This document shows positions 25,441-34,671 of a stretch of 64,000 bases of DNA, piece by piece. The notes under the pieces are model-generated. The model searched no databases and was not told the origin of the DNA. It worked only from the letters and a program-made list of their open reading frames with translations. Position 1 is the first letter of the stretch; the number at the start of each line of letters is the position of its first letter. The translations under genes and the position numbers were made by a program. Source of the DNA: Urechidicola croceus (GTDB taxonomy: Bacteria; Bacteroidota; Bacteroidia; Flavobacteriales; Flavobacteriaceae); assembly GCA_905181865.1 (NCBI GenBank), contig CAJIZG010000005.1, forward strand, positions 478,705 through 542,704, in the 5' to 3' direction.

Positions 25441-28400
25441 ATGATTAATAAGTCAATATATATAGGACGTAAAGAAGTTTTTATGGATGAAAAAAAAGTG
25501 GATGGAGAATTAATTCAATTCGAAAACGAATCATATTACAAAATTTCAAATTATGATTTGATGCGACCTTTTTTCATGAGTATTGTAAGCGATTCTAATC
25601 ATTGGATGTTTATCTCAAGTAGAGGTGGATTAACAGCAGGTAGAAAGGATAGCGAGTCAGCACTTTTCCCTTATTATTCCGATGATAAAATTACAGAAGC
25701 GTCAGATATTACTGGGAGTAAAACTATATTTCAAGTTCACGTAAACGATAAAATATTATTATGGGAACCTTTTTCGGACAGATATATAGGAACTTATAAA
25801 ACCCAACGTAATTTATATAAAAATAGTTTTGGAAACAAAATTATTTACGAAGAGATCAATCATAGTTTGGGGCTCACTTTCAGATATCAATGGAACTTTA
25901 GTCATACATATGGTTTTGTAAAAAAGAGTATACTTATAAACAATAATAGTGATGAAATTAGTGTAACTCTTTTAGACGGAATTCAGAATATTATGCCTTA
26001 TGGTGTTGAAGAGGGATTACAAGCAATTCGAAGTAACCTTGTTGATGCCTACAAGAAAAATGAATTGGAGGCGGAAGTTGGAATCGGAGTATTTTCATTA
26101 AGTGCTATCATTGTAGATCGGGCTGAACCTAGCGAAGCGTTAAAAGCTTCCGTAGTATGGTCTTATGGTTTGGAGGATGTGACTTATTTGGTTTCTTCTT
26201 TACAAGTAGCAGATTTTAGAAGAGGAAAATCAATAGTTCAAGAAAATGATATAAGAGCAGAAAAGGGGGCTTATTTTGTTTCAACTTCGATAGTGTTGTC
26301 TTCAGATAGACAAAAGACTTGGATGATTGTGGCAGACGTAAATCAGACTATAAACTCCATCGTTCATACGTCTGAATTAATCAAGAGCAAGAAAGATATT
26401 TTTGAGTTAGTTCAAGAGGATATAGCGTTGGGGACAAAACAGTTATTTTGTTTAAATGCATCTTCAGATGCGTTGCAAATGACCGCCGACAAAATGCGAA
26501 ACGGACGTCATTTTTCGAACACGCTTTTCAATATTATGCGTGGTGGTGTTTTCGATGATAACTATCAAATTGAAAAATCAGATTTTATAAACTATATTTC
26601 AAAAGCGAATAAGGATGTATTAAAACGGAATGGACAACTTCTAAATGCTCTATCAGAATATTTTACACTAAATCAATTAAAAGAGTTACTTGAGAAAGAG
26701 CAAGATTTAGATCTAAAAAGATTGGCTTTTGAATACATGCCGTTAAAATTTAGTAGACGACACGGAGATCCGAGTAGACCATGGAATAAGTTTTCTATCA
26801 ATACATATAATGAAGTAGATGACTCTAAAATATTAGATTACGAAGGTAATTGGAGAGATATTTTTCAGAACTGGGAAGCCTTGGCACATTCATATCCGGA
26901 GTTTATCGAAAATATGATTCATAAGTTTTTAAACGCAACTACTTTTGACGGTTATAACCCCTACAAGGTAACCAAAGATGGGTTTGATTGGGAAACAATA
27001 GAGCCAGATGATCCTTGGTCTTATATTGGGTATTGGGGGGATCATCAGATTATTTACTTGTTAAAGTTTTTAGAATTTATAGAAGATCATTACCCAAATA
27101 AATTATCGAGTTATTTCAATCAAGACATTTTCGTTTTTGCCAATATACCATATAAAATAAAAAGTTATAAAGACATTTTATCGAACCCTAAAGATACGAT
27201 TGACTTTGATGTTTCTTTGGATAAAAGAATCAGAAAAGAGCAGAAAATCATTGGAGGGGATGGAGCCCTGCTAAAAGATAAGAATAACGAGGTTTACAAT
27301 GTAAATCTTATTGAAAAACTGTTAGTTACGACTTTGACAAAAGTGTCGAACTTTATTCCAGAGGGAGGAATTTGGATGAATACGCAAAGACCCGAATGGA
27401 ATGATGCAAACAATGCTTTGGTAGGGAATGGAGTTTCCATGGTAACGCTGTATTATTTAAGACGTTTTTTAAACTTCTTTGACAAGACTGTTCAAAATGC
27501 CTCGGAAGACCAATACTCAGTATCTTTAGAATTGGCTTTGTTTTTAGAGCGTGTTTTGGAAACATTTACATCAAATACTAACATTTTAATTTCAAGAATT
27601 TCCAATAGAGAAAGAAAAATAATAGTGGACGGTTTGGGAAATGCAGCTGATAATTACCGAAGTGGAATTTATAAAAGTGGGCATTCTAACGTTAAAGAAG
27701 TAATTAGTAAAGAGAGATTGTTGTCCTTTATTGAGGTTACATTGGAATATTTAAATCATACTATTAAAGCGAATAAAAGAACTGATAATTTGTATCATTC
27801 GTATAATTTAATGACTGTTGAAAATGATGATGAGGTTTCAATTTCACATTTACCCTTAATGCTAGAAGGTCAGGTTGCTATTTTAAGTTCGGGTTTTATA
27901 TCGGCCACATCGTCTTTAGAATTATTGGATGGGTTAAAAAACAGTGTACTCTTTAGACCAGATCAGTGCAGTTATATTTTATATCCGGATAAAAAACTTC
28001 CAAGATTTACGGAGCGGAATAATTTGCCAGTAGAAAAATTGGCAACTTCTATTTTGTTGCATCGACTTTTGGAAGAGGGAAATATCGAAATAATTGAAAA
28101 AGATATCTTAGGACAAGTTCATTTTAATGGAAGTTTTAACAATGCCGAAAGTCTAAAGACGGCCTTGTCTCAATTATCAAAGGAAGAATTTGGAGATATT
28201 TTAAATAAAGAAGAAAAATTAGTGTTGGAGATTTTTGAGGATGTTTTTAACCACAAAGCATTTACTGGTAGATCAGGAACATTCTATGGTTATGAAGGAC
28301 TAGGTTCGATTTATTGGCATATGGTTTCTAAATTGTTGCTGAGTGTTCAAGAAACTTGTTTTGATGCTATTTCGAGTAATGAGAATGAAGAGGTTGTAGT

Positions 28401-28905
28401 AAGGTTATTCGAGCATTATTACGAAATACATGAAGGAATTGGAGTGTATAAATCACCAGAATTGTATGGGGCATTTCCTACGGATCCTTATTCGCATACT
28501 CCAGGAGGTAAAGGGGCGCAACAGCCTGGACTGACTGGACAAGTAAAAGAAGATATTTTGAGTCGATTTGGAGAACTAGGAGTTTTTGTAAAGCATGGGC
28601 AACTACAATTTAATCCCAAAATGTTGCGCAAGGAAGAGTTTTTAAAAGAGTCTAGAACGTTTCATTATGTTGATGTAAATAAACAATTAAAAAAAATAGA
28701 ATTAGAACAGAATTCGCTCTGTTTTACCTATTGCCAAACACCTGTAATTTATCAATTAGCTAGTAAAGGCGGAATAGGACTTTATTATTCTGACAGAGCA
28801 CCTATGTATTTTGATTCTTTACAGCTAGATACTAGAATAAGTGCTCAGATTTTTAGAAGAACTGGTGAAATCGAAGTAATCATTGTTTCATTACAAGAAA
28901 ACTAA
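25441..28905 (+). CDS. Probable beta-1,3-glucan phosphorylase (GH149-like)
   Basis: The 1154-residue product has no signal peptide and is therefore cytoplasmic. It has an N-terminal beta-sandwich-like region (about residues 1-320) and a large helical region, as in clan GH-Q inverting phosphorylases. The segment RPEWNDANNALVGNG, with Asp655, resembles the catalytic Asp region of GH94-type enzymes. RRHGDPSRPWN and PDDPWSYIGYWGDHQ look like substrate and phosphate-site segments. Great length and a place beside GH16, GH17 and SusC/D genes fit GH149, whose characterised members use phosphate to release alpha-glucose-1-phosphate from beta-1,3-glucan chains. The family assignment rests on memory of length, motif and context and needs a profile search; GH94 or GH161 would be the alternatives. 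Confidence 0.7.
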   Translation: MINKSIYIGRKEVFMDEKKVDGELIQFENESYYKISNYDLMRPFFMSIVSDSNHWMFISSRGGLTAGRKDSESALFPYYSDDKITEASDITGSKTIFQVHVNDKILLWEPFSDRYIGTYKTQRNLYKNSFGNKIIYEEINHSLGLTFRYQWNFSHTYGFVKKSILINNNSDEISVTLLDGIQNIMPYGVEEGLQAIRSNLVDAYKKNELEAEVGIGVFSLSAIIVDRAEPSEALKASVVWSYGLEDVTYLVSSLQVADFRRGKSIVQENDIRAEKGAYFVSTSIVLSSDRQKTWMIVADVNQTINSIVHTSELIKSKKDIFELVQEDIALGTKQLFCLNASSDALQMTADKMRNGRHFSNTLFNIMRGGVFDDNYQIEKSDFINYISKANKDVLKRNGQLLNALSEYFTLNQLKELLEKEQDLDLKRLAFEYMPLKFSRRHGDPSRPWNKFSINTYNEVDDSKILDYEGNWRDIFQNWEALAHSYPEFIENMIHKFLNATTFDGYNPYKVTKDGFDWETIEPDDPWSYIGYWGDHQIIYLLKFLEFIEDHYPNKLSSYFNQDIFVFANIPYKIKSYKDILSNPKDTIDFDVSLDKRIRKEQKIIGGDGALLKDKNNEVYNVNLIEKLLVTTLTKVSNFIPEGGIWMNTQRPEWNDANNALVGNGVSMVTLYYLRRFLNFFDKTVQNASEDQYSVSLELALFLERVLETFTSNTNILISRISNRERKIIVDGLGNAADNYRSGIYKSGHSNVKEVISKERLLSFIEVTLEYLNHTIKANKRTDNLYHSYNLMTVENDDEVSISHLPLMLEGQVAILSSGFISATSSLELLDGLKNSVLFRPDQCSYILYPDKKLPRFTERNNLPVEKLATSILLHRLLEEGNIEIIEKDILGQVHFNGSFNNAESLKTALSQLSKEEFGDILNKEEKLVLEIFEDVFNHKAFTGRSGTFYGYEGLGSIYWHMVSKLLLSVQETCFDAISSNENEEVVVRLFEHYYEIHEGIGVYKSPELYGAFPTDPYSHTPGGKGAQQPGLTGQVKEDILSRFGELGVFVKHGQLQFNPKMLRKEEFLKESRTFHYVDVNKQLKKIELEQNSLCFTYCQTPVIYQLASKGGIGLYYSDRAPMYFDSLQLDTRISAQIFRRTGEIEVIIVSLQEN

Positions 28906-28923
28906 TCTAACAAGGAGACAGTA

Positions 28924-30204
28924 ATGAAGACCCTTTATAAAATACTTTCAGTCGGAGTAATCAGTTTTATGATGATTAACTGTGTAAATAAAGAAGAGAC
29001 GAACAAACAAGATAATATGAAGAAAATATCAGCAAAAGATATATTAGGTAACCCAGACTATTTAGCAATTTCATATAGTGGCTATCGGGAGAATTCGCGA
29101 GATATAGAACCAACTATTGATCAACTAAAAGAAGATATGAAAATTTTGGCCGCTATGGGAATTAAACTATTGCGCACCTATAATGTTCAACTAGAACAGA
29201 CGGCCAATTTATTAAAGACTATTAGTCAATTAAAAGTTGAAGATCCAAATTTTGAAATGTATGTAATGTTGGGTGCTTGGATTGATTGTGAAAATGCTTG
29301 GACAAATAGAGTTCCGAATCATGAAGTAGAAAGTCGAGACAACGCGGAGGAAATCGGCAGAGCAATAGTTTTGGCAAAAAAGTATCCAACTATTGTAAAG
29401 ATTATTGCTGTAGGTAACGAGGCAATGGTGAAATGGGCAGAAAGTTATTACGTGCAGCCAGGAGTGATTCTTAAATGGGTTAATCATTTACAAGGTCTTA
29501 AAAAGAAGGAAGAACTTCCAATAGATTTATGGATTACAAGTTCAGATAATTTTGCTTCATGGGGAGGTGGGGAAAGCGAATATCATGTAAATGATTTAAC
29601 AAACCTTATCAAAGCGGTAGATTATATATCTCTGCACACATACCCTATGCACGACACGCACTACAATCCTGCCTTTTGGGGTGTGCCAAATAATGAACAA
29701 TTGAGTGATCTAGAGAAAATTGAAGTCGCTATGCTTCACGCAAAGGACTATGCCGTTTCTCAATATCAAAGCACTTTAAATTATATGAAAAGTCTAGGTG
29801 TAAATAAACCTATTCATATTGGTGAAACTGGATGGGCAAGTAACTCCAATAAAGAGTACGGAGACCACGGATCAAAAGCAACTGATGAATACAAAGAAGC
29901 CTTGTATTATAAGTATATGCGCGATTGGACGAAAGAAAAAGGGATATCGTGTTTTTATTTTGAAGCTTTTGATGAAAGTTGGAAAGATGCGGAAAATATA
30001 TTGGGTTCTGAAAATCACTTTGGTTTAATCAATTTGAAGAGCCAAGCAAAATATGCACTATGGGATTTTGTCGATAAAGGAGTTTTTAACGGGATAACCA
30101 GAGATGGACAGGAAATAACGAAAACATACAATGGTAATATGGCGTTGCTTTTGAATGATATATTAGTCCCATCGAAGAAGTTTAAAGTAATGAATCATGA
30201 ATAA
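28924..30204 (+). CDS. GH17 beta-1,3-glucan hydrolase or transglycosylase, lipoprotein
   Basis: This 426-residue lipoprotein (Cys20, with a less typical lipobox MINC) is a TIM-barrel enzyme of family GH17. The predicted acid/base is Glu166 in AVGNEAMV and the nucleophile is Glu301 in IGETGWAS; both motifs are standard for the family. MGIKLLRTYNVQ near the front matches the first barrel strands. GH17 enzymes act on beta-1,3-glucan as endo- or exo-glucanases or as glucanosyltransferases, and these cannot be separated here. The residues after the lipid Cys are not strongly acidic (CVNKEET), so a periplasmic place is more likely than the surface. It follows the phosphorylase gene by 18 bases and is surely in the same operon. 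Confidence 0.88.
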   Translation: MKTLYKILSVGVISFMMINCVNKEETNKQDNMKKISAKDILGNPDYLAISYSGYRENSRDIEPTIDQLKEDMKILAAMGIKLLRTYNVQLEQTANLLKTISQLKVEDPNFEMYVMLGAWIDCENAWTNRVPNHEVESRDNAEEIGRAIVLAKKYPTIVKIIAVGNEAMVKWAESYYVQPGVILKWVNHLQGLKKKEELPIDLWITSSDNFASWGGGESEYHVNDLTNLIKAVDYISLHTYPMHDTHYNPAFWGVPNNEQLSDLEKIEVAMLHAKDYAVSQYQSTLNYMKSLGVNKPIHIGETGWASNSNKEYGDHGSKATDEYKEALYYKYMRDWTKEKGISCFYFEAFDESWKDAENILGSENHFGLINLKSQAKYALWDFVDKGVFNGITRDGQEITKTYNGNMALLLNDILVPSKKFKVMNHE

Positions 30205-30229
30205 AATTAACCCATAAAATAGTTTGGAA

Positions 30230-31237
30230 ATGTTAAGACAGTCCATAGTGACGTTTTTTATTGGGATGCTAATCTCCTGTAATACTATTGAAACCGCTAA
30301 TAAAATAACAATTTTGGAACGTCAAATTTTGGTCAATGGGAACCCATATTTAATCAAAGGTATTTGTTACCACCCAGTTCCTAAGGGTAGTCTTTCAAGA
30401 GATTTTGGTAACTTAACTCAGGATTTAAATTTGATGGTTGAGGCAGGAATAAATACGATAAGAGCCTATGCCCCTATTGATGATGTGGCTGTTTTAGATG
30501 AAATATGCGCTGCTGGTATAAAATTAATTATAGGTTTTGGATATAACCAAGATGGAAATTTTGATATCCTTTCGGGAACCTTTATCGATTATATAAATAA
30601 GTATAAAAATCATGATGCTATTTTGTTATGGGAACTGGGGAATGAGTACAATTATCATCCGGAATGGTTCGAAGGAGACCTAAAAAATTGGTATCAACTA
30701 TTAAATAATGCTTCGGAACTGATACATAAAAATGACCCATTACATCCTGTAGCAACAGCCCATGGGGAATTGCCAGATTCTCTGGCACTTTCTACGTGTC
30801 CTAGTATAGACGTTTGGGGAATGAATTTATACCGCTGGGATACTCCAAACAAAGTTTTCGAAGAGTGGGTTGCGATTAGCACCAAACCCATGTATCTCTC
30901 TGAAGCAGGAAGTGATAGTTATATGACGATTGAGAAAGAGGGATATCATGCAGGAGTCAATGAGAGGGCGCAAGCAGATGCTAACCAGAATATTTTAAAT
31001 ATAATTTTTAATGCTACTGAAGTCTGTTCGGGAGTTACCATGTTTTCATTTACTGATGGTTGGTGGAAGGCAGGGAATAATAATAAACAAGATACGGGAG
31101 GACAGGCTCCGAATAGTAGCGGAGTTCCATATGATGGTGCACCAAATGAGGAATATTGGGGAATGGTTGATATAGAGCGAAACAAAAAAAGAGCATTTGA
31201 AATCTTGAAAAGAAAATATAACCAAAGTATAGAATAA
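30230..31237 (+). CDS. Clan GH-A glycoside hydrolase, lipoprotein, family unassigned
   Basis: This 335-residue lipoprotein (lipobox ISC, Cys17) is a TIM-barrel glycosidase of clan GH-A. The predicted acid/base is Glu139 in WELGNEYN and the nucleophile Glu225 in LSEAGSD. The front (YLIKGICYHPVPKGS, then EAGINTIRAYAP) resembles the GH2 catalytic barrel and also GH72-type glucanosyltransferases; GH158 is another thought. I used the ATG at 30230; a TTG six bases earlier is possible. The gene lies 25 bases after GH17 and 28 before the symporter. By context it should act on beta-1,3- or beta-1,6-linked gluco-oligosaccharides, perhaps at branch points, as no GH30 is present. That role is an inference. 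Confidence 0.75.
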   Translation: MLRQSIVTFFIGMLISCNTIETANKITILERQILVNGNPYLIKGICYHPVPKGSLSRDFGNLTQDLNLMVEAGINTIRAYAPIDDVAVLDEICAAGIKLIIGFGYNQDGNFDILSGTFIDYINKYKNHDAILLWELGNEYNYHPEWFEGDLKNWYQLLNNASELIHKNDPLHPVATAHGELPDSLALSTCPSIDVWGMNLYRWDTPNKVFEEWVAISTKPMYLSEAGSDSYMTIEKEGYHAGVNERAQADANQNILNIIFNATEVCSGVTMFSFTDGWWKAGNNNKQDTGGQAPNSSGVPYDGAPNEEYWGMVDIERNKKRAFEILKRKYNQSIE

Positions 31238-31265
31238 TACTTACAACTAATTAAATATTTAAGGT

Positions 31266-32696
31266 ATGAAACATTCTAAAACCGCTCCTAAAGACAGAGT
31301 GGCATTTGGCCAAAAGATGGCTTTTGGTGCAGGTCACCTAGTGCTAAACTTGTTGCCAGGATCTTTAGCTATATTTATGTTTTTTTTATTGACTGCCTTT
31401 GGAATGGATCCCTTTTTAGCAGGATTATTAGGGGGTCTTCCACGTATATTTGATGCTTTAACAGACCCTATAATGGGTTTTATTTCAGACAACACAAAAT
31501 CGAGATGGGGGAGAAGAAGGCCTTATATTTTTGTTGGAGCTATATTAAGCGGCGTATTGTTTGCAGTTTTATGGCAATTAGATCCAGAGAACACGGAGTT
31601 TTTTAACTTTTGGTATTTTTTAATTTTATCGATGGTTTTCTTAATTGGAAATACCATGTTTGCAACTCCTTTGATAGGATTAGGATATGAAATGACCTCT
31701 GATTATAACGAGCGAACACGTTTAATGGCGTTTTCCCAAATTATTGGTCAAATTGCATGGATGATTGTTCCGTGGTTTTGGGTGCTTATTGCAAGTCCAG
31801 ATATATTCGAAACACAAGCCATAGGAGTTCAGCGCCTTTCTGTAATCGTTGGAGCGATTTGTATAGTTCTAGGTTTACTTCCTGCTTTCTTTTGCAAAGG
31901 TATTGATTCCTCGCATATGGAAAATAGAAAAGTAATCTCGTTTAAAACAATGTTTTCAAACTGGAAAGATCTTTTTCAAGGAATTGTGCAGGTTTCTAAA
32001 AACAAGCCTTTTATGAAACTTTGTGGCGCCACTTTTTTGGTGTTTAATGGGTTTCAGATGGTGGCATCTTTTAGTTTTTTTATTATTGTTTATTATATGT
32101 TTAATGGCGATTTTGTACTGGCAGGAAACTGGCCAGCATGGTTTTCTACTGTAACCGCATTTTTAACGGCATTTGTTGTAATTCCAATCATTTCTTGGAT
32201 CGCAAATAATTGGGGGAAAAGAAAAGCCTTTATAATTTCTACAGCAATTTCAATAATAGGTTATGTCCTTAAATGGTGGGCATTTGATCCAGAGAATCCT
32301 TGGTTAATCTTTATGCCACTTCCATTTATAGCATTTGGCTTAGGAGGTTTATTTACGCTAATGATGAGTATGACTGCTGATGTTTGTGATTTAGATGAAT
32401 TGAATAATGGGATGCCGAGAAAGGAAGGGACTTTTGGTGCTATTTATTGGTGGATGGTGAAGTTAGGGCAAGCCTTGGCTTTGGTTTTAGGAGGTTTAGT
32501 ATTAAAAGTAGTGGGTTTTGATCAAAATGCTACATTACAATCAGTCGAAACCATGACAAATTTAAGAATAGCAGATATTCTTATTCCATCTATAACGGCT
32601 TCACTGGCGATTTGGGTTATGTGGAAATATAGTCTGAATGAATCGAGGGCTCATGACATAAAAGAAGCATTGGTGAAAAGGAGAGGAGAATTATAA
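31266..32696 (+). CDS. GPH-type sugar:cation symporter (MFS)
   Basis: This 476-residue inner-membrane transporter has the features of the glycoside-pentoside-hexuronide:cation symporter group: twelve predicted helices, the loop SDNTKSRWGRRRPYIFVG between helices 2 and 3, GYEMTSDYNERTRL, and in the second half MTADVCDLDELNNGMPRKEG. Members import glycosides with H+ or Na+. Placed between periplasmic and cytoplasmic glucanase genes, it is the likely door for laminari-oligosaccharides into the cytosol, where the phosphorylase and the signal-less GH17 would meet them. Confidence 0.88.
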   Translation: MKHSKTAPKDRVAFGQKMAFGAGHLVLNLLPGSLAIFMFFLLTAFGMDPFLAGLLGGLPRIFDALTDPIMGFISDNTKSRWGRRRPYIFVGAILSGVLFAVLWQLDPENTEFFNFWYFLILSMVFLIGNTMFATPLIGLGYEMTSDYNERTRLMAFSQIIGQIAWMIVPWFWVLIASPDIFETQAIGVQRLSVIVGAICIVLGLLPAFFCKGIDSSHMENRKVISFKTMFSNWKDLFQGIVQVSKNKPFMKLCGATFLVFNGFQMVASFSFFIIVYYMFNGDFVLAGNWPAWFSTVTAFLTAFVVIPIISWIANNWGKRKAFIISTAISIIGYVLKWWAFDPENPWLIFMPLPFIAFGLGGLFTLMMSMTADVCDLDELNNGMPRKEGTFGAIYWWMVKLGQALALVLGGLVLKVVGFDQNATLQSVETMTNLRIADILIPSITASLAIWVMWKYSLNESRAHDIKEALVKRRGEL

Positions 32697-32722
32697 AATC
32701 AGATACTAAAAAGAAATATTAT

Positions 32723-33607
32723 ATGTCGGTTAGAGAAGGGAAAAAATTGGCACTAGCAGGAGTAGATTATGCTAGTAAAACAGATAGGGGAATCCAAAAT
32801 ATATTTAATAGGCTATTGAAAAATGGCATGCATGGAATATGTTTTAGTCTATATGAGGAAGGTCAAAATCCGGGGGATCAAATTACGGAAGATCAAATTA
32901 GAAGGAGGATGGAGATTATAAAGCCATATACTAAATGGATTCGTACATTTTCATGTACCGATGGTAATGAAGCTATCCCGCGAATTGCTAAGGAATATGG
33001 GATTAAAACCTTGGCTGGAGCATGGCTAGGTGATGACAATGAGATTAATAATCAGGAAATAGCAGGACTCATTAAATTAGCTAAGGAAGGTTATGTAGAT
33101 ATCGCCGCAGTTGGTAACGAGGTCCTATATCGTAAAGATTTATCTGAAAGTGAGTTACTACACTTTATACAGCAAGTAAAAGAGGCTATTCCAACTATTC
33201 CTGTGGGATATGTTGACGCCTACTATGAGTTTGTAGATAGACCAAAAATTACAGAGGCATGTGATGTAATTTTGGCGAATTGTTATCCATATTGGGAAGG
33301 GTGTAGGATTGATTATGCGCTTGTATATATGAAAGAAATGTACAACCAAGCGGTAAAAGTCGCTAATGGCAAAAAAGTTATTATTACTGAAACAGGATGG
33401 CCAAGTATGGGAGAAAGCTTTGAAGGTGCGTATCCGTCCTATGACAATGCAAAAAGGTATTTTATCAATACGCAACAGTGGGCAGAAACTGATGATTTGG
33501 AGTTGTTTTATTTTTCATCTTTTGATGAACCTTGGAAAGTAGGAGCCGAAGGTGATGTTGGAGCTTATTGGGGTCTTTGGGATAAGGATGAAAAATTAAA
33601 GTTTTAA
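32723..33607 (+). CDS. Cytoplasmic GH17-family enzyme
   Basis: A second GH17 protein, 294 residues, without signal peptide or lipobox, so predicted to act in the cytosol. The predicted acid/base is Glu133 in AVGNEVLYR and the nucleophile Glu223 in ITETGWPSMGE, the latter very close to the plant and fungal GH17 consensus. The C-terminus (FSSFDEPWKVG...WGLWDKDEKLKF) closes the barrel. It is the last glycosidase of the locus, 26 bases after the symporter gene. It could trim imported beta-1,3-oligosaccharides or transfer glucosyl units to lengthen them for the phosphorylase. It differs strongly from the lipoprotein GH17, so the two are not recent duplicates. Confidence 0.85.
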   Translation: MSVREGKKLALAGVDYASKTDRGIQNIFNRLLKNGMHGICFSLYEEGQNPGDQITEDQIRRRMEIIKPYTKWIRTFSCTDGNEAIPRIAKEYGIKTLAGAWLGDDNEINNQEIAGLIKLAKEGYVDIAAVGNEVLYRKDLSESELLHFIQQVKEAIPTIPVGYVDAYYEFVDRPKITEACDVILANCYPYWEGCRIDYALVYMKEMYNQAVKVANGKKVIITETGWPSMGESFEGAYPSYDNAKRYFINTQQWAETDDLELFYFSSFDEPWKVGAEGDVGAYWGLWDKDEKLKF

Positions 33608-33643
33608 TTTTTAGAAGGTACTGAAAGGACACGATTCTATAGA

Positions 33644-33659
33644 ATAGTTATATAACTAT
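33644..33659. repeat. Perfect 16-base palindrome after the last glucanase gene
   Basis: ATAGTTATATAACTAT reads the same on both strands. It lies 37 bases after the cytoplasmic GH17 stop and 123 bases before the next start. No T-run follows, so it is a poor terminator. It could be a protein-binding site, or chance in AT-rich DNA. Confidence 0.3.
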
Positions 33660-33782
33660 AGGAATTACAATCTTAAAGTTAATCAATGATTGCATATTGG
33701 TCAACTTTTTTTACTTTTACAGGTAAGTTAATTTTATGGATGAGACAAGTTCTTATTTTTTCTATAGCGAATCTATTTTATT

Positions 33783-34634
33783 ATGAAAAAACTAATATTT
33801 ATAATTTCTTTTTTGACAGTTATCACGATTCACTGTCAGCAATCTCAATTGTCGTTTATGACCTACAATATTCGTTATGACAATCCTTCTGATGGAGAAA
33901 ATGCATGGTCAAATAGAAAAGATAAATTAATAGAACAGATTAAGTTTTACGACCCTGATGTTTTCGGAATTCAAGAAGGACTTTCGCATCAGGTTTCTTA
34001 TATGAAGCAATGGATGTCTGAATATGAGATGATTGGAGTAGGGCGAGATGACGGCGCAGAAAAGGGAGAGTATGCTTCTCTTTTTTATAACAAAAAGCGA
34101 TTTGACGTTATTACATCGAATACTTTTTGGTTGTCTTTAACACCGACAGTTCCATCCAAGAATTGGGATGCTTCATTGCCAAGAATATGTACCTATGCCA
34201 AATTAATGGAAAAGGCGACTGGCTTAACGTTTTGGGTATTTAATGCACACTTTGATCATAAAGGTGTGGAGTCACGAAAGAAGAGTATCAATTTAATTGA
34301 AGAAAAAATTAAAGAAGAGAATAAAGATAATTTACCTGTAATTTTTATGGGAGATTTAAATGTTTTACCAGAAAGCGAAGTAATTGGTAAATTAAATAAG
34401 TTTTTAATAGATTCTTATGATGCTAGTAAGAAAGCCCCTTTTGGTCCAGTGGGAACTTTTAATGGTTTTCATTTTGATATGCCAGTTACGAAACGAATTG
34501 ATTATATTTTCGTGTCTAGAATGGGGCTGATAGAAGTTCAAAAATATGCTGTTTTAACAGATGGAGTAGATTTAAAATATCGATCAGATCATTTACCCGT
34601 ATATGTTGAATTGGAAATGTATCAAAAGAAATAA
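33783..34634 (+). CDS. Secreted endonuclease/exonuclease/phosphatase-fold protein
   Basis: This 283-residue protein has a signal peptide (about residues 1-19) and the EEP fold of DNase I-like nucleases and phosphodiesterases. Catalytic segments are visible: FMTYNIRYDNP at the start, FGIQEG (metal-binding Glu), FNAHFDH, FMGDLN (Asp and Asn), RIDYIFVS and SDHLPVY (the closing Asp-His pair). All key residues are in place, so it should be active on phosphodiester or phosphate-ester bonds in the periplasm or outside. The true substrate is unknown; members next to PULs are often labelled simply as endonucleases. The 175-base gap before it suggests its own promoter. Confidence 0.85.
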   Translation: MKKLIFIISFLTVITIHCQQSQLSFMTYNIRYDNPSDGENAWSNRKDKLIEQIKFYDPDVFGIQEGLSHQVSYMKQWMSEYEMIGVGRDDGAEKGEYASLFYNKKRFDVITSNTFWLSLTPTVPSKNWDASLPRICTYAKLMEKATGLTFWVFNAHFDHKGVESRKKSINLIEEKIKEENKDNLPVIFMGDLNVLPESEVIGKLNKFLIDSYDASKKAPFGPVGTFNGFHFDMPVTKRIDYIFVSRMGLIEVQKYAVLTDGVDLKYRSDHLPVYVELEMYQKK

Positions 34635-34671
34635 AAAAATACGTTTCTAAATGTTAGATGACTAATATGTT

